Source: Archilochus colubris (Eukaryota; Chordata; Aves; Apodiformes; Trochilidae). From it: 64,000 nt of DNA. The notes beneath the pieces were generated by a model, which worked only from the letters and a program-made list of their open reading frames with translations, was not told where the DNA came from and did no database searches. Within the stretch, counting starts at the first letter, position 1. Every line of letters begins with the position of its first letter. Positions 13,876-26,280 of the stretch are shown here, piece by piece. The translations under genes and the position numbers were made by a program. The stretch is taken from the NCBI GenBank assembly GCA_023079485.1, contig CM041084.1, positions 103,024,467 to 103,088,466 of the forward strand. Reading direction: 5' to 3'.

Positions 13876-14599
13876 GGCCCTCAGAATGTGGACAGTGGTC
13901 CCATTAGTACATTTCTTCCTCTGTACTCTAATGTTGTGTTTGCTCCATTTCTAGTGTAGGTTCTCCTTTTAGGAATGTAGTTGGCCATAACTTGCAACTG
14001 GATTGTCCACTTTGAAGTCAGAGCAAGTCAGAATACCTGAGAATGTTTGTTCTTAAAACTTTCCATTAAAAAAATAAAAGAGAAAAAAAGGCCTGTATTT
14101 AAATTAGTAAATTTACTATATGTATATTTTTTATTTATTGATAGCTTTTTTGGTGTGAAGTTTGGGGCATTTTTAAAAGAAACTGGGCTAACTTTTAGAG
14201 ATCTTCTGTCAAAACATTTTTTTTTATCCATATTGATTGACTTTTGCTAGAAGACATTTATATTGAAATGAGTTCTTAAAAGTGTGTTGGTATACTAAAT
14301 TATACACTCTTCTCTGTGTGTGATTCAATTGGTATATATGATTTATATATACCAATAAATAATTTATATAATATAATAATATATATACCAATATAATTTA
14401 TATAATTTTGGCTTGTAAGGCAGAGAGTCATGGGAAAAAAATAATATTAGTTGCATCATCCAGATTGTCAGAAAGTACAAAAATATTTTGCTTCTTGAGT
14501 TTCTCTAGAACTCTGTTAATTTCAGCAATTCACAGAGAGGGAGGCAGGAAGAAAATCCTACCCTAGGGTTTACTGATGATATACCAGACCAACACACCT
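13876..14599. other. Intergenic, AT-rich, no gene seen
   Basis: The sequence becomes progressively more AT-rich and ends with the palindromic TA-rich block listed separately. Nothing coding is recognisable. Confidence 0.55.
14329..14391. repeat. TA-rich inverted repeat, cruciform-prone
   Basis: A perfect 10-base inverted repeat, ttggtatata (14329-14338) and tatataccaa (14346-14355), has a 7-base spacer. A further direct copy of tatataccaa is at 14382-14391. The DNA between and after is almost pure A/T. It may be an expanded TA microsatellite or the end of a small DNA transposon. Confidence 0.75.
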
Positions 14600-15470
14600 G
14601 CACAGATTTCTGAGCCTGACTTCCCACCTGTTTTATTGGTCAAGGATGGTAATGAAACTGAGACAACAGAGTGAAAAGAGTGGATGTGTTTTACTGGTGA
14701 TAGCTAAATAGTGGAACCAAATAAGAAAAATATAGAACAAAGCTCCTAAAACAGACAAAGAGAAAATATACAGGGTAATGCATCACATCATTACTACATG
14801 AAAGAAAGGACAGTGATTAAGAAGAGATCCATCACCACTTGCATGCATTACCATCGCCCAGATCCGCAGTCGCTGGGGAGCCGTGGTTGCAGTGAGGATT
14901 TGGAGAACCCTTCCCAACAAGTGGGAAAATCCCATGTGGTGCATCCACCCATAGGTGAGGCATCCAAAGCCACTGCAAGGGGGGGGGGCAGCCTTATATA
15001 CTAAACAATCTGCAAGTCAGGAAATATCTGGTTTATCTCCTTGACCAACCATGACCAGGACTGGGCCAGAGTCCAGGGAATGGTTGGAAGGTTTTCTTTA
15101 ATATACTCTCTTTCAAAGAATGAAGTTAATTATTTTTATGAATGATGTTTTTAATACAGGGATGCAATGTCAATTATTTTTGATATACAAGGACACAATC
15201 TCAGTTACTTTCAGTATCTTCATACGAGGCAACTCTGGCCTGGGCCCATTGTCCAAGCCTCAGCACTACCACACAAGGACAGGATTCATCTATAGATTGA
15301 CTTTGTCTTGGGCCTATTGTCCAAGCCATAGAAATACACCACCTGAAATCAGCATCAGGGCAGCTGTCATGGTACTTCCTCAGGCAGCAAGCTCTGCAGG
15401 GAAGGAGCCTTAAGGAATAAGCAGATGTTGGAAATGGTGACCTGCAGGTTAACTCCCAAGGGCTGTGGTT
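14600..15470 (-). mobile_element. Probable solo LTR of an endogenous retrovirus, minus orientation
   Basis: Read on the minus strand, this has a promoter-like tatataaggc (around 14992-15001), about 360 bases of GC-moderate sequence, then AATAAA (plus-strand tttatt at 14632-14637). That spacing suits U3/R of an LTR. The upstream (U3) side has imperfect direct repeats: gggcc(c/t)attgtccaagcc at 15242-15259 and 15310-15327, and acaaggaca at two positions. These are enhancer-like repeats typical of U3. I find no gag, pol or env sequence beside it, and the boundaries are approximate. I could not name the family. A non-retroviral promoter fragment is the alternative. Confidence 0.4.
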
Positions 15471-18400
15471 AAAACTGGATTCCTCATAGACAGAGAGGAG
15501 CTTGGATCCTTTCTTCTCCTTCACAAGCCCTGGACTGTAATGTTAGAGCACCTAGCCCAGCAGTGGGCTTATCCTTGCTCCAAATTTAGATATATCTAAG
15601 GAAGGGTCTTCCTCTCTTTCATGAATTCATCTGCTATTCATCTCTGCAGGACAAGTTCTCATGGTACATGTAATGGTTTATTTGAAGGCAAAATTATCTG
15701 TTGCAGTTAGGACAAGATGAGTGTGACTTCACTTTGGTACTTTCCAAGTTACATTCCTTTTTAATAAAGGGTATGTCCTCAACAACATTTTCTGTCATAA
15801 GCAGGTCCACTGAGGTTGATGAGACTGTGTTACGGGCTGTAGGATTCAACTCTTATTGAATATAAGTAGTTACAAAAAAAAAAAAAGCCTGCTGGCTTTT
15901 GGTTAAAGTTTTTATAAGAAATCTAAATTATACCAGGGGCTGTTCTGAGGTATAATACATAAACTAATTAGTGGCCTTCATGTGAAATTGAATATATGCC
16001 TCCAAAGTGTACCACTAAATATTATAATATGAGAGAATTGCTCTGAGAATTTTTGTAAGTTTCTATTCTTGAACTATTGATTCAACAATTTTGAAGGGCC
16101 ACTAGAGTTTTCTATAAATACCAAACCCAGATAGCCACAAAATTTATTGTGTAAGTGCATACGCATTACTCTATGCAATGTGCATTATGCAATTTATTAT
16201 TTGTATGATACCTCTTATCCATCATGAACCATTGCTGAAAGAAGATGTAACTCAGAATACTGAGAAAGATGGGTAAATATGCTTTAATTTCAAACTAACT
16301 GTGGGAAATACGTAAATAAATTGGTAATTACTGCTGCCTGAATTCTGTGGTATTAACTACAGGACTTAATGAGGATTTAATTGAGTGGGAGCCACTGTAC
16401 TTCCTAAAATTGGTAGCTAGGACTTAAGCTGAAGTACCCTGATTTTCTGAAACCTTCCCATAGTGATGTCTCAATTCTTCAGTTTTCTCAGAGCCCATAC
16501 AATTAACCATGTGTGGGTATTCATGTGTGTGTGCTCACCTACATGTGTGTGTCTTCATATATATATGTGTGTATAGGATCCTGAGAATACTGATAAATGT
16601 TTGATTTGCACACTTTTATTCAGTCCTAAGTGTGCTTGTTTTTACTACTGGTCTTAGCCAGCATACCTGGAATCTGACTAAACTCTTAGAACATTTAAAT
16701 ATTATTTATTGATTGAGCCATATCAATCTGAGTAGATTAATAATTCAGAACCTACTGTAGCTTTAAACTGACTTTACCCAATCTCATCTCCTCTCTCCCT
16801 ACCTCCAAAATAAAATATCTTGTTAAAAGCAGAAAGAAAATAAGCCCTGCTGTACTTGACTTTAGGTGCAACTGCAGAACTAATTGTAAATCATTCCTTT
16901 GCTTGAAATCAGCTGCTGCACTTAACCTGAAGTAAACTGCATGCTTCGGCCCCAAGTGTCCTAATTCTTACACTTAACCATCATCCAGAAACTCTTAATT
17001 GACTCTGAATTATCCATAAATTATTTGCCAGCACAGATCTTATTTTTCCTGTACATCTTGCAGTATTCAGCAGTAAATTGAGACCTTCAGTTCCTGTTTT
17101 CCTAAACCTAGTCTCAAATTCTTGACATAAAACTAATTTTATTCTGGTCCAGAGCAGTTCAAGCTATCTAGCTTGCTTCATTCCTCATCAAAGTCCTACA
17201 AGTCTTGGAGGATCCTTATTTTTCTGAATTCTTCAGATTCCCATGGCCCAAATTCTAACATTAACCACAACCCAGCCGTAGGTTTTACATATATTCCACC
17301 ACCACCCTTCAACACCAGCCCAAACATGGAGCTCTTTTCTTCTACTGGGGTCAGAACATAGCTTAACCATGCATGCCTCTTGACTCCAGCAATCATCTGA
17401 TTTCTCAGCCCTGCCAAGCCCCAGGTTAAGGACAAACTCTAAACCTAGCTTTAATTAGAGCTCAGAGTTCTATATGCAGATACGGGTAACACTTCCCTGC
17501 CCTCCTACCTTTTTGGATCAGCCTGTTCCCCCTGGTGCAGCTCCAGACTTCACTACAAGGATTCACATCTTATTCTGCTCTGTTACCCCAAAATGTCCCT
17601 ACCAGCAGTGGTTCCTATTTTAGACTTAATGTTCTTGTAGGAATGGACAACAAGCACAGATTTTCATGTTTTGTCTTTTTTTTTTCCAAAACACAAATAT
17701 TTATCCCAATCCCAACACCAGGCTCAGAACTGACCTTCCTCTGTTCACCATCATGGCACTCCTGTGACATCAAAAAATGAAATTTTTCAAGATCCTGCAG
17801 CACCCAAGAGGAGAAGGGCTGGGGTGGCTGTGGGAAAGGATAACGTTTGGATGTAAGGAGCTGGTGACTGGGGGCCCACGATGCAGCCAGGATAATAATT
17901 AGAGCTAAAATTCATCAGCAATGGAAAGACCAATGGGTCACACTCACTCCTAGCCCCTGGGAGGTGCATGGTGCCAGGGAAGAGCTTTTTCTGGACACAT
18001 GCAAGATTCTGGAAGGCTGCATCTAGCAGAGGAAGGTGAATATTGAAGTTTGGGTTTCAGAAGAAATGAGCTAAGGAGTTTTGCTGATTGTTGAGCATTG
18101 CAAAGCTTAATGCAAGGGGGGCACCCAATTATCTAAACTGGAGCACAAATGGAGATTCATGGTTAATGTTTTAGCTGGAAGGAGGGATAGGATATTTGCT
18201 AAGATTCAGACGGTCTGTGATTGAAGAACTGGATTTCTTTGTGGATTTTCCAAGGCCAAAAAGCTTGTGAAGAAGAATGGCATGGGCACAGTGGGTTTAA
18301 GATGAGATGTGAGAACTGGAGAACACAGCTTTGTAGCCATTCTAGGACTGTGTTAATAGATTATGGATGGAAAGGACAGACAATTTTTGCTGCTTGAATT

Positions 18401-20600
18401 TCTCCAGCCCAGTACATCCTAAAGCAAACCTTTGGTTAATGCCAGGATTGGAAATGGCATTATATTTGGAGTATGAAATGAGGAGCTGGGGCCAGGAATG
18501 TGGGGTTGTATCTGATAGAGATGCTCAGGATTATAAACTGGGGGATCAATACTAAGAGTCAAAAATGGCTTTCGCTATTTATTAGCCACATTGGAACTGT
18601 TTTGTGTAGTGGAATCTGCTTGTAGATCCTTGGCTTTTAGCAATGTTTTTTGTTCTGTTTTTTTTTAAATGTGACTGGAAGCGTTTCTTTCCCTAAGGGA
18701 AACTCAGAAATCAGCTGCAATCATGCAGAGACATGAGGCAGGACTACAGTGATGAACTCTGGGTATGAGAGCTTGAAAGAAACTCAGATTACAGAGCACT
18801 AGGTAACATGCCAGGATTTCAGCAGGGAGGTAACCTCCGTGGCAGGCACCCAGGGAACAAGCAGGCTGGTTCAAGCGCAAGGCAGCTGTAGTGTGGGATC
18901 GTAGCTGAAGCGCTTGGAGTGATATAATTAACTTGAAAGAGGGATGCAGCTGCACGAACTTCACATCCATACTGGCTTCAGAGAAGGAGCAAGGTCCCGT
19001 GATTGAACCATGATAAAAGGAGCCCTTCTGTGTTTGGCACCATGAAGCCCTGAGGTCCAAGAAGCAGCTTTCCTGTATATGTGGGTGCTCGTAAGTATTT
19101 TTTGCCCATCCATCTGTGTGTAGTTGCATGCCTTGTGGAAAAAACTTAGGCAAATGATAACGTCAACAGTATAGAGAGTACTTGACCTATTTCTTTCCCT
19201 TTGTGATAGCCCACGGAACACAAAGCCAGCCCAGTCGTGTGAGCTGCCCCCTCTGGAGAACCGCAACCGTAGCTGCTGCTTCTGGGTCAGGCAGAGCGGT
19301 GCCAGGCTTACTGCTGTTCTGCCAGGAATACCCAAAGTAGAGCACACAGGATGAGTGCAAATATAATCAACAGAGATCCTGAAATGAGGATCTCATCCTT
19401 ATCTGGGGTAATGTGCCACATTACTGACTGCAGAAACACATGCCACCTGAGAATGGTGAAGCGCTATTTAAAGTACAAAGCAAAAGCACAACAAAGGATC
19501 AAGTAGAAAAACAAATTTTTAAACACTGGGAGGATTGCTGTGGAATTTCAGGAAGTGCAGAAGCCCTGTCACAGGTAAAGCAATGTTAGCATCTGACAAG
19601 GATTCATTCCTTAAACGTGACTTTCAGACCAGCATCTTGAATTCTGCTGTTCCACCCAGAGGTGTCGACAGGTTCTGTTTCAGTGCTCAGTCAGACATGC
19701 TAGCAGAGCAAGAACATGTTCAGACATAAAGGTGCAAATCAACTCACCTCATTAACTTGTACATAGAGCAGTGGATCAAATGCTACATAACAGTTGTTTT
19801 TTTTTTTAATTTAATTTAATTTGCAGACAAATTCTTCCACGTTTCTCATTGCCATCAGAACGGGCTCTGCGTTAATTTTGTGCCCTAAGAAAGAATAGCA
19901 CTGTCCATAGAAAACCAGCTGTGGCTTACATAGGAGTTTAATGCATGCAAATACTCTGCATATTAAAATTATACAAATTTTTTCAGTCTCATTTCTTTAA
20001 AATTTACTTGTGGAAAGTGATACTCTCACAAATATCTTGTTACATTTGGGGTATTTTTATCCTTGTATCAGTCTGTGCTTATGGAGAACATGAATTATTA
20101 TTACTAAAAAAATTCGCTATTTCCTTTATTTTCTCTTATACTAAAACTCCTTAGTTTTGCACTAATATGAGGGGGAAAAATAATTTGAGGTCTTCTGTAG
20201 AAAAACTAATTTCCTGTAGACTTTTTCTTATTTTTTTTAAAGGGTAATATTGTATGAGCCTCTCCCTGTGAGCTCTTATATTGCAGAGGGGGAGTTGGAC
20301 ATGCCCACATACTTGCTTCACCAGTTGAAGGAGTTCTAGCTTCCCCTGCTACCACTCCTCAGAGTACAAATGAGTCCATGAATTTAAATGTACTTATTTT
20401 AAATAAAGTCCATGGGAGTTTCAGAAAAAAAATAACATGTTGAGATTTACAAGCATTCAAAGTTAAACTGTTAAAGGGAAGGCTAGCCTACTCCCTTCAC
20501 AAGCACATGTGTCTTCAAGAACACGCAGTATTTCCATACAGGGAGACAGACATCTCCACTCGTGGATTTGCTCATCTAGACAATTAATATACAGAAACAG
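15471..20600. other. Intergenic, no gene seen
   Basis: No recognised coding sequence. It includes an A-run near 15873-15885, a degenerate TG/TA repeat at 16500-16577, and the strand-asymmetric domain at about 16960-18560. The region 18690-19350 is somewhat GC-richer and open on the minus strand, but nothing in it resembles a protein I know. Confidence 0.5.
16960..18560. repeat. Strand-asymmetric domain: C-rich left half, G-rich right half
   Basis: From about 16960 to 17800 the + strand is poor in G and full of motifs such as cttaaccatc, cattaaccac, cctaaacctag and ctaaacctagc. From about 17810 to 18560 it is poor in C and carries the reverse-complement flavour: ggttaatg at about 18159-18167 and 18433-18440, plus ggagctggggcc. 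The composition flips within some tens of bases. It could be two head-to-head copies of a decayed minisatellite. Individual repeat units are too diverged for me to align by eye. Confidence 0.35.
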
Positions 20601-20710
20601 GGCTTTGAGCAACCTGGTCTAGTGGGAGGTGTCCCAGCCCATGACCAGGAGCTGGAACTAGATGATTTTTAAGACCTTCTCCAATTGAAACCATTTTATG
20701 ATTCTATGAA
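20601..20710 (+). mobile_element. CR1 LINE 3' end
   Basis: ggctttgagcaacctggtct, gtgggaggtgtccc, ggaactagatgattttt and a final attttatgattctatga match the well-known CR1 3' terminal sequence in sense orientation. Only about 110 bases remain, with no coding part. Confidence 0.92.
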
Positions 20711-21730
20711 TGCAAAATAATTTTAAGTCCATGCTGGATACTAATATTGAATTATTATCCCTAGACTTGGTTGTAAGAGTACCATTCCTATGCACATAGC
20801 TATACCAACTCTGTTTCTCTTGAAGAACATGATAGAGACCCTCACATATCCCACAGAGTTTTCCATGGTGCCTTTGAATATCTTCCCCACAAAAGTTTGT
20901 CTTCAAAGGCTGTCCGAGTTCAGACATTCCTAAGTTGAAGCTTGGTTTTTTTTAAGTTCTCCGGGAAGCTTTGTTGCTGTGTGGCCTCAGGACACTTCTG
21001 CTGTTTGTTTTTATTTGACTTGTTAAAAAAAAAAATTAAGCAAGCAGCACCAGGAAACCAAACTAATCTCCTTATTAGCTTCCACAAGGGGGTGCAGTTG
21101 CATTTTGTTAAATCCAGAGCCATCCACAACTGCCAAAAGGATTGCAGCAACAGCTGCCTAGCTGCCTACAGAAATGACTAACAAAACAATTATAGACAAA
21201 AAAATCCTCATCAAGAGCAGTGAAAGACGAGAAAAAGGGTGTTGAAACACACTGAATGTATTAATAAACAGCACTGTTTGTCAGGTGATGTTGACTAAAA
21301 ATCCTAATAAAATACTTAAAATACCTTTCCAACTTCAATGTGATTCATTTGCAATTTATATTCCTTGGGCTTGTAAAGAGCCACAGGTGCTCCAAGGGGA
21401 AGCCCTCAGCTATGAAATCCGCTCTTAGATTTTAATTTGACTTCCCAGACATTTCCAGAAGCCTCGTGCAGCAAGTAGTAAATTTTCTGATTTTAACAAC
21501 ATAAATCTGCGATGACCCTGGGCCCCTCAGCAGCTCACCCTGCATTCCCTGACGTGTGATGAAGCTCAGAATTGTTAGTGGTCATTTTGCATGCTGGATT
21601 AGCAAAGTTTGTTTTTATTGCTGTAGTTTTGATTATGAAACCTTATAGTTCTAGCAACCCATCCTGAAAACTGTAGACACAAAAACCACCACCAAAAAAA
21701 TTATACATGCCTGCAAGAACCAGGCTAAAT
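20711..21730. other. Intergenic, no gene seen
   Basis: Ordinary AT-rich sequence between two CR1 ends. I see no gene, RNA or distinct repeat. Confidence 0.5.
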
Positions 21731-21824
21731 ACCATAGAATCGTGGAATAGTTTGGAAGGGACCTTAAAGATCATGTAGTTCCAATCCCCCTACATGGGCA
21801 GGGACACAGAACTTAGCTGACCAA
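21731..21824 (-). mobile_element. CR1 LINE 3' end
   Basis: The block accatagaatcgtggaatag, tttggaagggaccttaaagatcatgtag and catgggcagggacac is the reverse complement of the CR1 3' end, so the element is in minus orientation. The right boundary is blurred because similarity fades after 21807. Confidence 0.9.
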
Positions 21825-23809
21825 ACGATCCATGTACCAACAGGCATGATGCCAACACTTGTCTTCAGGTCCCTGTAGAGCTCCTGATTTGATTTGCTGC
21901 TCTGCTCTTCTTGCTTGTTGGTCCCTTAAGCCCCTGCCACCAAAAGCTGTGCACTTCTGATCCCTCAGTGTCTTCTCATCAATAATATGGGACACTTTGT
22001 CTGGCACAAGGGACTGGGCTCAAGAGTGGCTGAAATCAGAGGTGCTGATAGATATTCAGAGCACTTGATGCTGGTTGGTCTGTTGGTCACTTCCTCTCTT
22101 ATACTCAATTACCCATTAATTATACTCAGAAAAGCATATAACTAACCTGGGTAATGAAAAACTATGGATTCTGTCTTCTACCCACTACTGTCAGGATGAA
22201 GCTTGCCCTGATACAGAAGAAGCCACAACAAATTTTGCCATGTTGAAAGCAGAAGTTGGCCTGAAAAACAGACATTGAGATGGCCATTGGGTCTAGAAAG
22301 TCAGTGATTCACAGACACTCCTACAATGCCAAGGCTATAAAAAGGCCTGGTACTTTAACATAACTATGCAAATACTAAAAGTTCAGTGCCAGTACCATCT
22401 CCCATATGTTTCCCAAAAAATACTTTGCTGTTGTTGTTAAAAAGAGTTTTGTGCCCATTTTTTAGCACTAAATTTAGCAGTGTGCTTCTAAATATTAAAT
22501 AACAATGAATTTTGCTCTGTGTTTCTAAAGCTAAAAGTACAAACTTTTGCTTGGCGGATTTCTTTTTTAAAAAAAAGCACTGTGCAGCTTTTTTTAAAAA
22601 AATGCCTAGGCCTAGCAAAACAATTGTGAAATTTCAGATGTGATTTTTCACCTCAAAGGTCCAAGCCTTCCACCAGGGTTCTTTCACATTTTTTAAACAA
22701 ACAGTTCTCCGGTGCCTCTGTGAAACATCATATTTTAAACGTGTTGAAACATAGTAAGTCGTGCCACATGGATTTCATCACGTTGTGTTTGGAATCTATG
22801 AAATATACTTACCTTTATATGAAATGCTTCTTGCTAGGTTAGAGCAGCCCTAACATACTCTAGGGAGGATATTTGCAAATGCACTTTCTTTTGGCTTGAC
22901 TGCTTGCTTCTATTGCTTGCTCCAGAATTTTCTGTTTGTGGTTTTTAACAGAAAAGTGGTTTCTGTAATACTGATTTTTTTCCACAGGAAAAGGTTGGTT
23001 ATGCCAAAACAATGTAATGTCCCTTTGGGAAAATAAAAAAGAATCGAAAATGTTTTGAACTGTCCAAGTGAATCTAAATGTTTTGCTTCAGAATGGTTCA
23101 TCATTACTCATCATGAGTTTGTCATGGTTTAGGTCCCTCATTTCCCCCCCATCATCTGGGTTCCCTGAATGGTCCACATTTTCCACCAAGAACAATAGAG
23201 CCCCTTTTAGCTGCTATGATGATGCATCAAAGATGTCCCAAGTCAACATTTCAAAACCCAAAATATTTTTGAACTTTCCATGTTTTATTTTTCTTCCCAA
23301 TTAGAAAACAAAAGCAAAACTATGGCACAATGTAGAACAGACCGTCTGATTTTCAACAGGCTCTATTTTAGAGGAATGAAGACTAGGATAAGCAAATTCT
23401 TGAGCTTTGAAAATCCCATTTTAACCAAAAGTGAAAGGAAAAAGAAGAGGGGAGTAGCATGAAAGCCACACTAACATAATCTTTAATGGCATGTACTTTT
23501 CTTTACCTAGCATTTTTCTTCTTTTCTTTAGCTTTATTTGCCTGCATATTAACTAACACTGCTCCATTATTATAAGGAGAATGATAAAGGCATCTTTTTA
23601 TTCCATCATTTACTATTTATTCCATGAGCAATGAAATACCAGCTAGGCAATGTTATCTGGCTTCCACAAACTGTTTAATGAAATGTAACATGATAAAAGA
23701 GTGAAATATGACATTACTTAAAAAATAAAAAAGTCAAAGCTTTTTCTATTCCCTCTGAAGTTTTACAGTTCTGTGAAGCAACAGGATCAATTACTTGAAT
23801 ATTCAAAGA

Positions 23810-23859
<50 letters not shown>
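23810..23859. repeat. ATA/TAA trinucleotide microsatellite
   Basis: About 50 bases of uninterrupted (ATA)n, roughly 17 units. Perfect arrays of this length are usually polymorphic. Confidence 0.97.
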
Positions 23860-23860
<1 letters not shown>

Positions 23861-26221
23861 CAGCAACATCAGTGGAATACCTGCTAACCATCCCTCTTAG
23901 AATAACTAAAAATTTGGATGAATGTATATTGGTAAAAGTTCTTCTTTCTAATAAAAAAATTAATAATAATTTTAAAATATTTTCTTTTATAGCTTCCTGT
24001 TCTGAATTCATGGCATGTGCTTAGTTCTCCTAAACTTTTTTGTTCACATTCTTCAAAAGGGAAAAAGAGTTTCTGAGAAGCCATGAGGAGTAAGGAGTAA
24101 GCTCAGGTTGGGTCCTGTTCTGCTCCTTTTCCCCTTTGAGAGCAAGATGCTCAAGAAGCACACTAAAAATACAGCAGGACAAATGAGGAGCCCACGGAAC
24201 AAAAAGAGAGCTATGCAGAAGCAGATTCTTCCTTACTTATTCATTCTTGTGTGTTTTTTCTTTGTAAACAAGGGGTGGAGAAGGGAAGGGCTGCTACAAG
24301 TTTCCCACAATACCTGTTGCATGGTGGGAGGTCCATTCCAGCTCCGCGTTCTACCTCATTGCAAAGAAATGCTGGCTCAGGGTGGCCTTTGAAGCCTTGG
24401 AAAGGAGCTTCTCCAGCCTCCTGAGCGAGTAGGACTTGTGGGAGGATATGCAGATAGAGTTTTTTGAGCACTCACCTTAGACCTACTAAGCTGCTCAGTG
24501 TGAAGCGAAACTGTGCAGAGGACTCCTTACCACCAGGTCAGGTGTGGATGTTTTATTAAGAGAAACTGCAAAAGGCAAAGCCCTGACATCAGCATGGGAG
24601 ACTTGCTAAATTTCAAACGACTGCACCCAGTTTGGTAGAGGTGCCTCTCTACAAATCAGCTGGCAAAACTGCTTCCTTCTAACATGAGAATGCAGATTTT
24701 CATATTGCAAGTGTCAGAGCACTGGGGAAGGAAATTCCCAAGAACAATTTTAGCCTAAGAAGTTAAAGCTGAGTGCCTATAGGCAACTGAAAACTCTTAC
24801 AAGCAGAACTAGCAATCATTAGCAACAGGAAAAGGTTCCAGCTCTGATTCTAACAAACCCAGGCTTCTTCCATCTCGTAATAAGTTTTTCAGGTTTTCAA
24901 ATTAAGGTCTTCCACAGGTGCCTCTTCTTGAGCGGTTGTTACCTCAGCTGCCTTGTTCATGACTCTCTCATTTGTCCTGGGACAGATTATCAGGAAAAAG
25001 CTGAACAGGCTGTAGCTGCTTCAGGGGAGCAAAGCAGAAAGCAGTAAGAAAACAAAAGGGTGTTTATCTGAAGCAGGTGGGAACTGGGAAAGATGCATGC
25101 AGAGCCAAGTGGCAGTTAACTATCAGGAAAAGAGAGCCCTCTAGTCTTCCCTGCTCCCCACCACCACTGCTCTCTCCACATCTATCAATGCAATAACATG
25201 GAGGTTTCCTAGTTTCAGAACATTCAGACTGTTCTGACTGCAGCTGAGCTAGGAGAAGAAATGACTGGTATCCTCCCTGCATTATTTCCTCTTTTCTTGT
25301 ATCAGTAAACACAACTGTATATCTGTCACTCCCTAGCAAAACTGCATCAACATAACCTTGTTTTTTAGAAAACTATCAAGAGACTTAAACTGAGTAAGAT
25401 CATGTTGGCAGAACTGCAAACTCAGAAAATACTATGTTTGTAGTTATACCAGCAGACCTGAGAGGACTGTAACCTCCAGCTGAAGGAATAGTTATGAGAA
25501 AATAGAAGATAAGAGAAAAATGAGGGCATGCTGGAGAAAAAAAACAAAAAAACCAAAACACACATCTGATGGCTTTCCAGTTTTCTGGGATCCCTAAATG
25601 GTACATAATAGTTATGTCCACCTGTAGCAATGAACACCATGACAGCCAACAGCCCCATCCTCATTCATTCCACTCCAAAGATTTGCCTGGCATTCCAGAC
25701 TGAGGGGATGACTTTGCTCCTGAAACTACCCCCAAAACAAAAAAATTTATCACATTCATCTCTAAATTGAGAAGGAAGGCTTTCTGGTGCCTAGGGTTGT
25801 GACAGACAATTATCCCTAGAAGATTAGGGCAGGAATAACAACCTGGCACAAAAAAATACAGAGTATTTGTAAAGTATAAATGCATAGTAAAAGGCACTGA
25901 CAAAGGCATGAGGACTATGTCCGTCTTTAGTCAGGGTAGCAGCTGAGAGGGGCCATACATAGTCTCAAGAAAAGCTGGTGATATGAACTGACTACCAATG
26001 ATGGGGGCAGAGGTGGGGAGAAGACAGGGGTATATAATTAGGATGAGAACAATAGGGTAGACAGAGGAGAGGCTGATTAGGAAAGGCTTGGTCCCACTCT
26101 GCCACATTAAGACTCCATATAGACTTGTGAGGTCTTTGTAAAAAGCAAGTTGTTGAATTTGGCTTCACCTGGCTTAGCTCTATGAAGTCATGTACAGAAG
26201 TGCTGTAATGGCATGATTTTC

Positions 26222-26280
26222 AATAAATCAATACATAAACTTGCAGGGTATCCTGGGGAAAAAAAAAAAAAAAAAAAAAA
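26222..26280 (+). repeat. AATAAA followed by A22: possible retroposed 3' end
   Basis: A polyadenylation hexamer at 26222-26227 is followed, about 31 bases later, by 22 uninterrupted A residues (26259-26280). That geometry is what a reverse-transcribed, polyadenylated RNA leaves behind. The upstream sequence does not match any transcript I recognise, and I could not find convincing target-site duplications. A chance A-run is the alternative. Confidence 0.4.

Noticed and set aside
18704..19153. 149-codon frame on the - strand.
   Set aside because: No domain or family resemblance and no supporting splice or promoter signals; Cys/His/Leu-rich text looks random.
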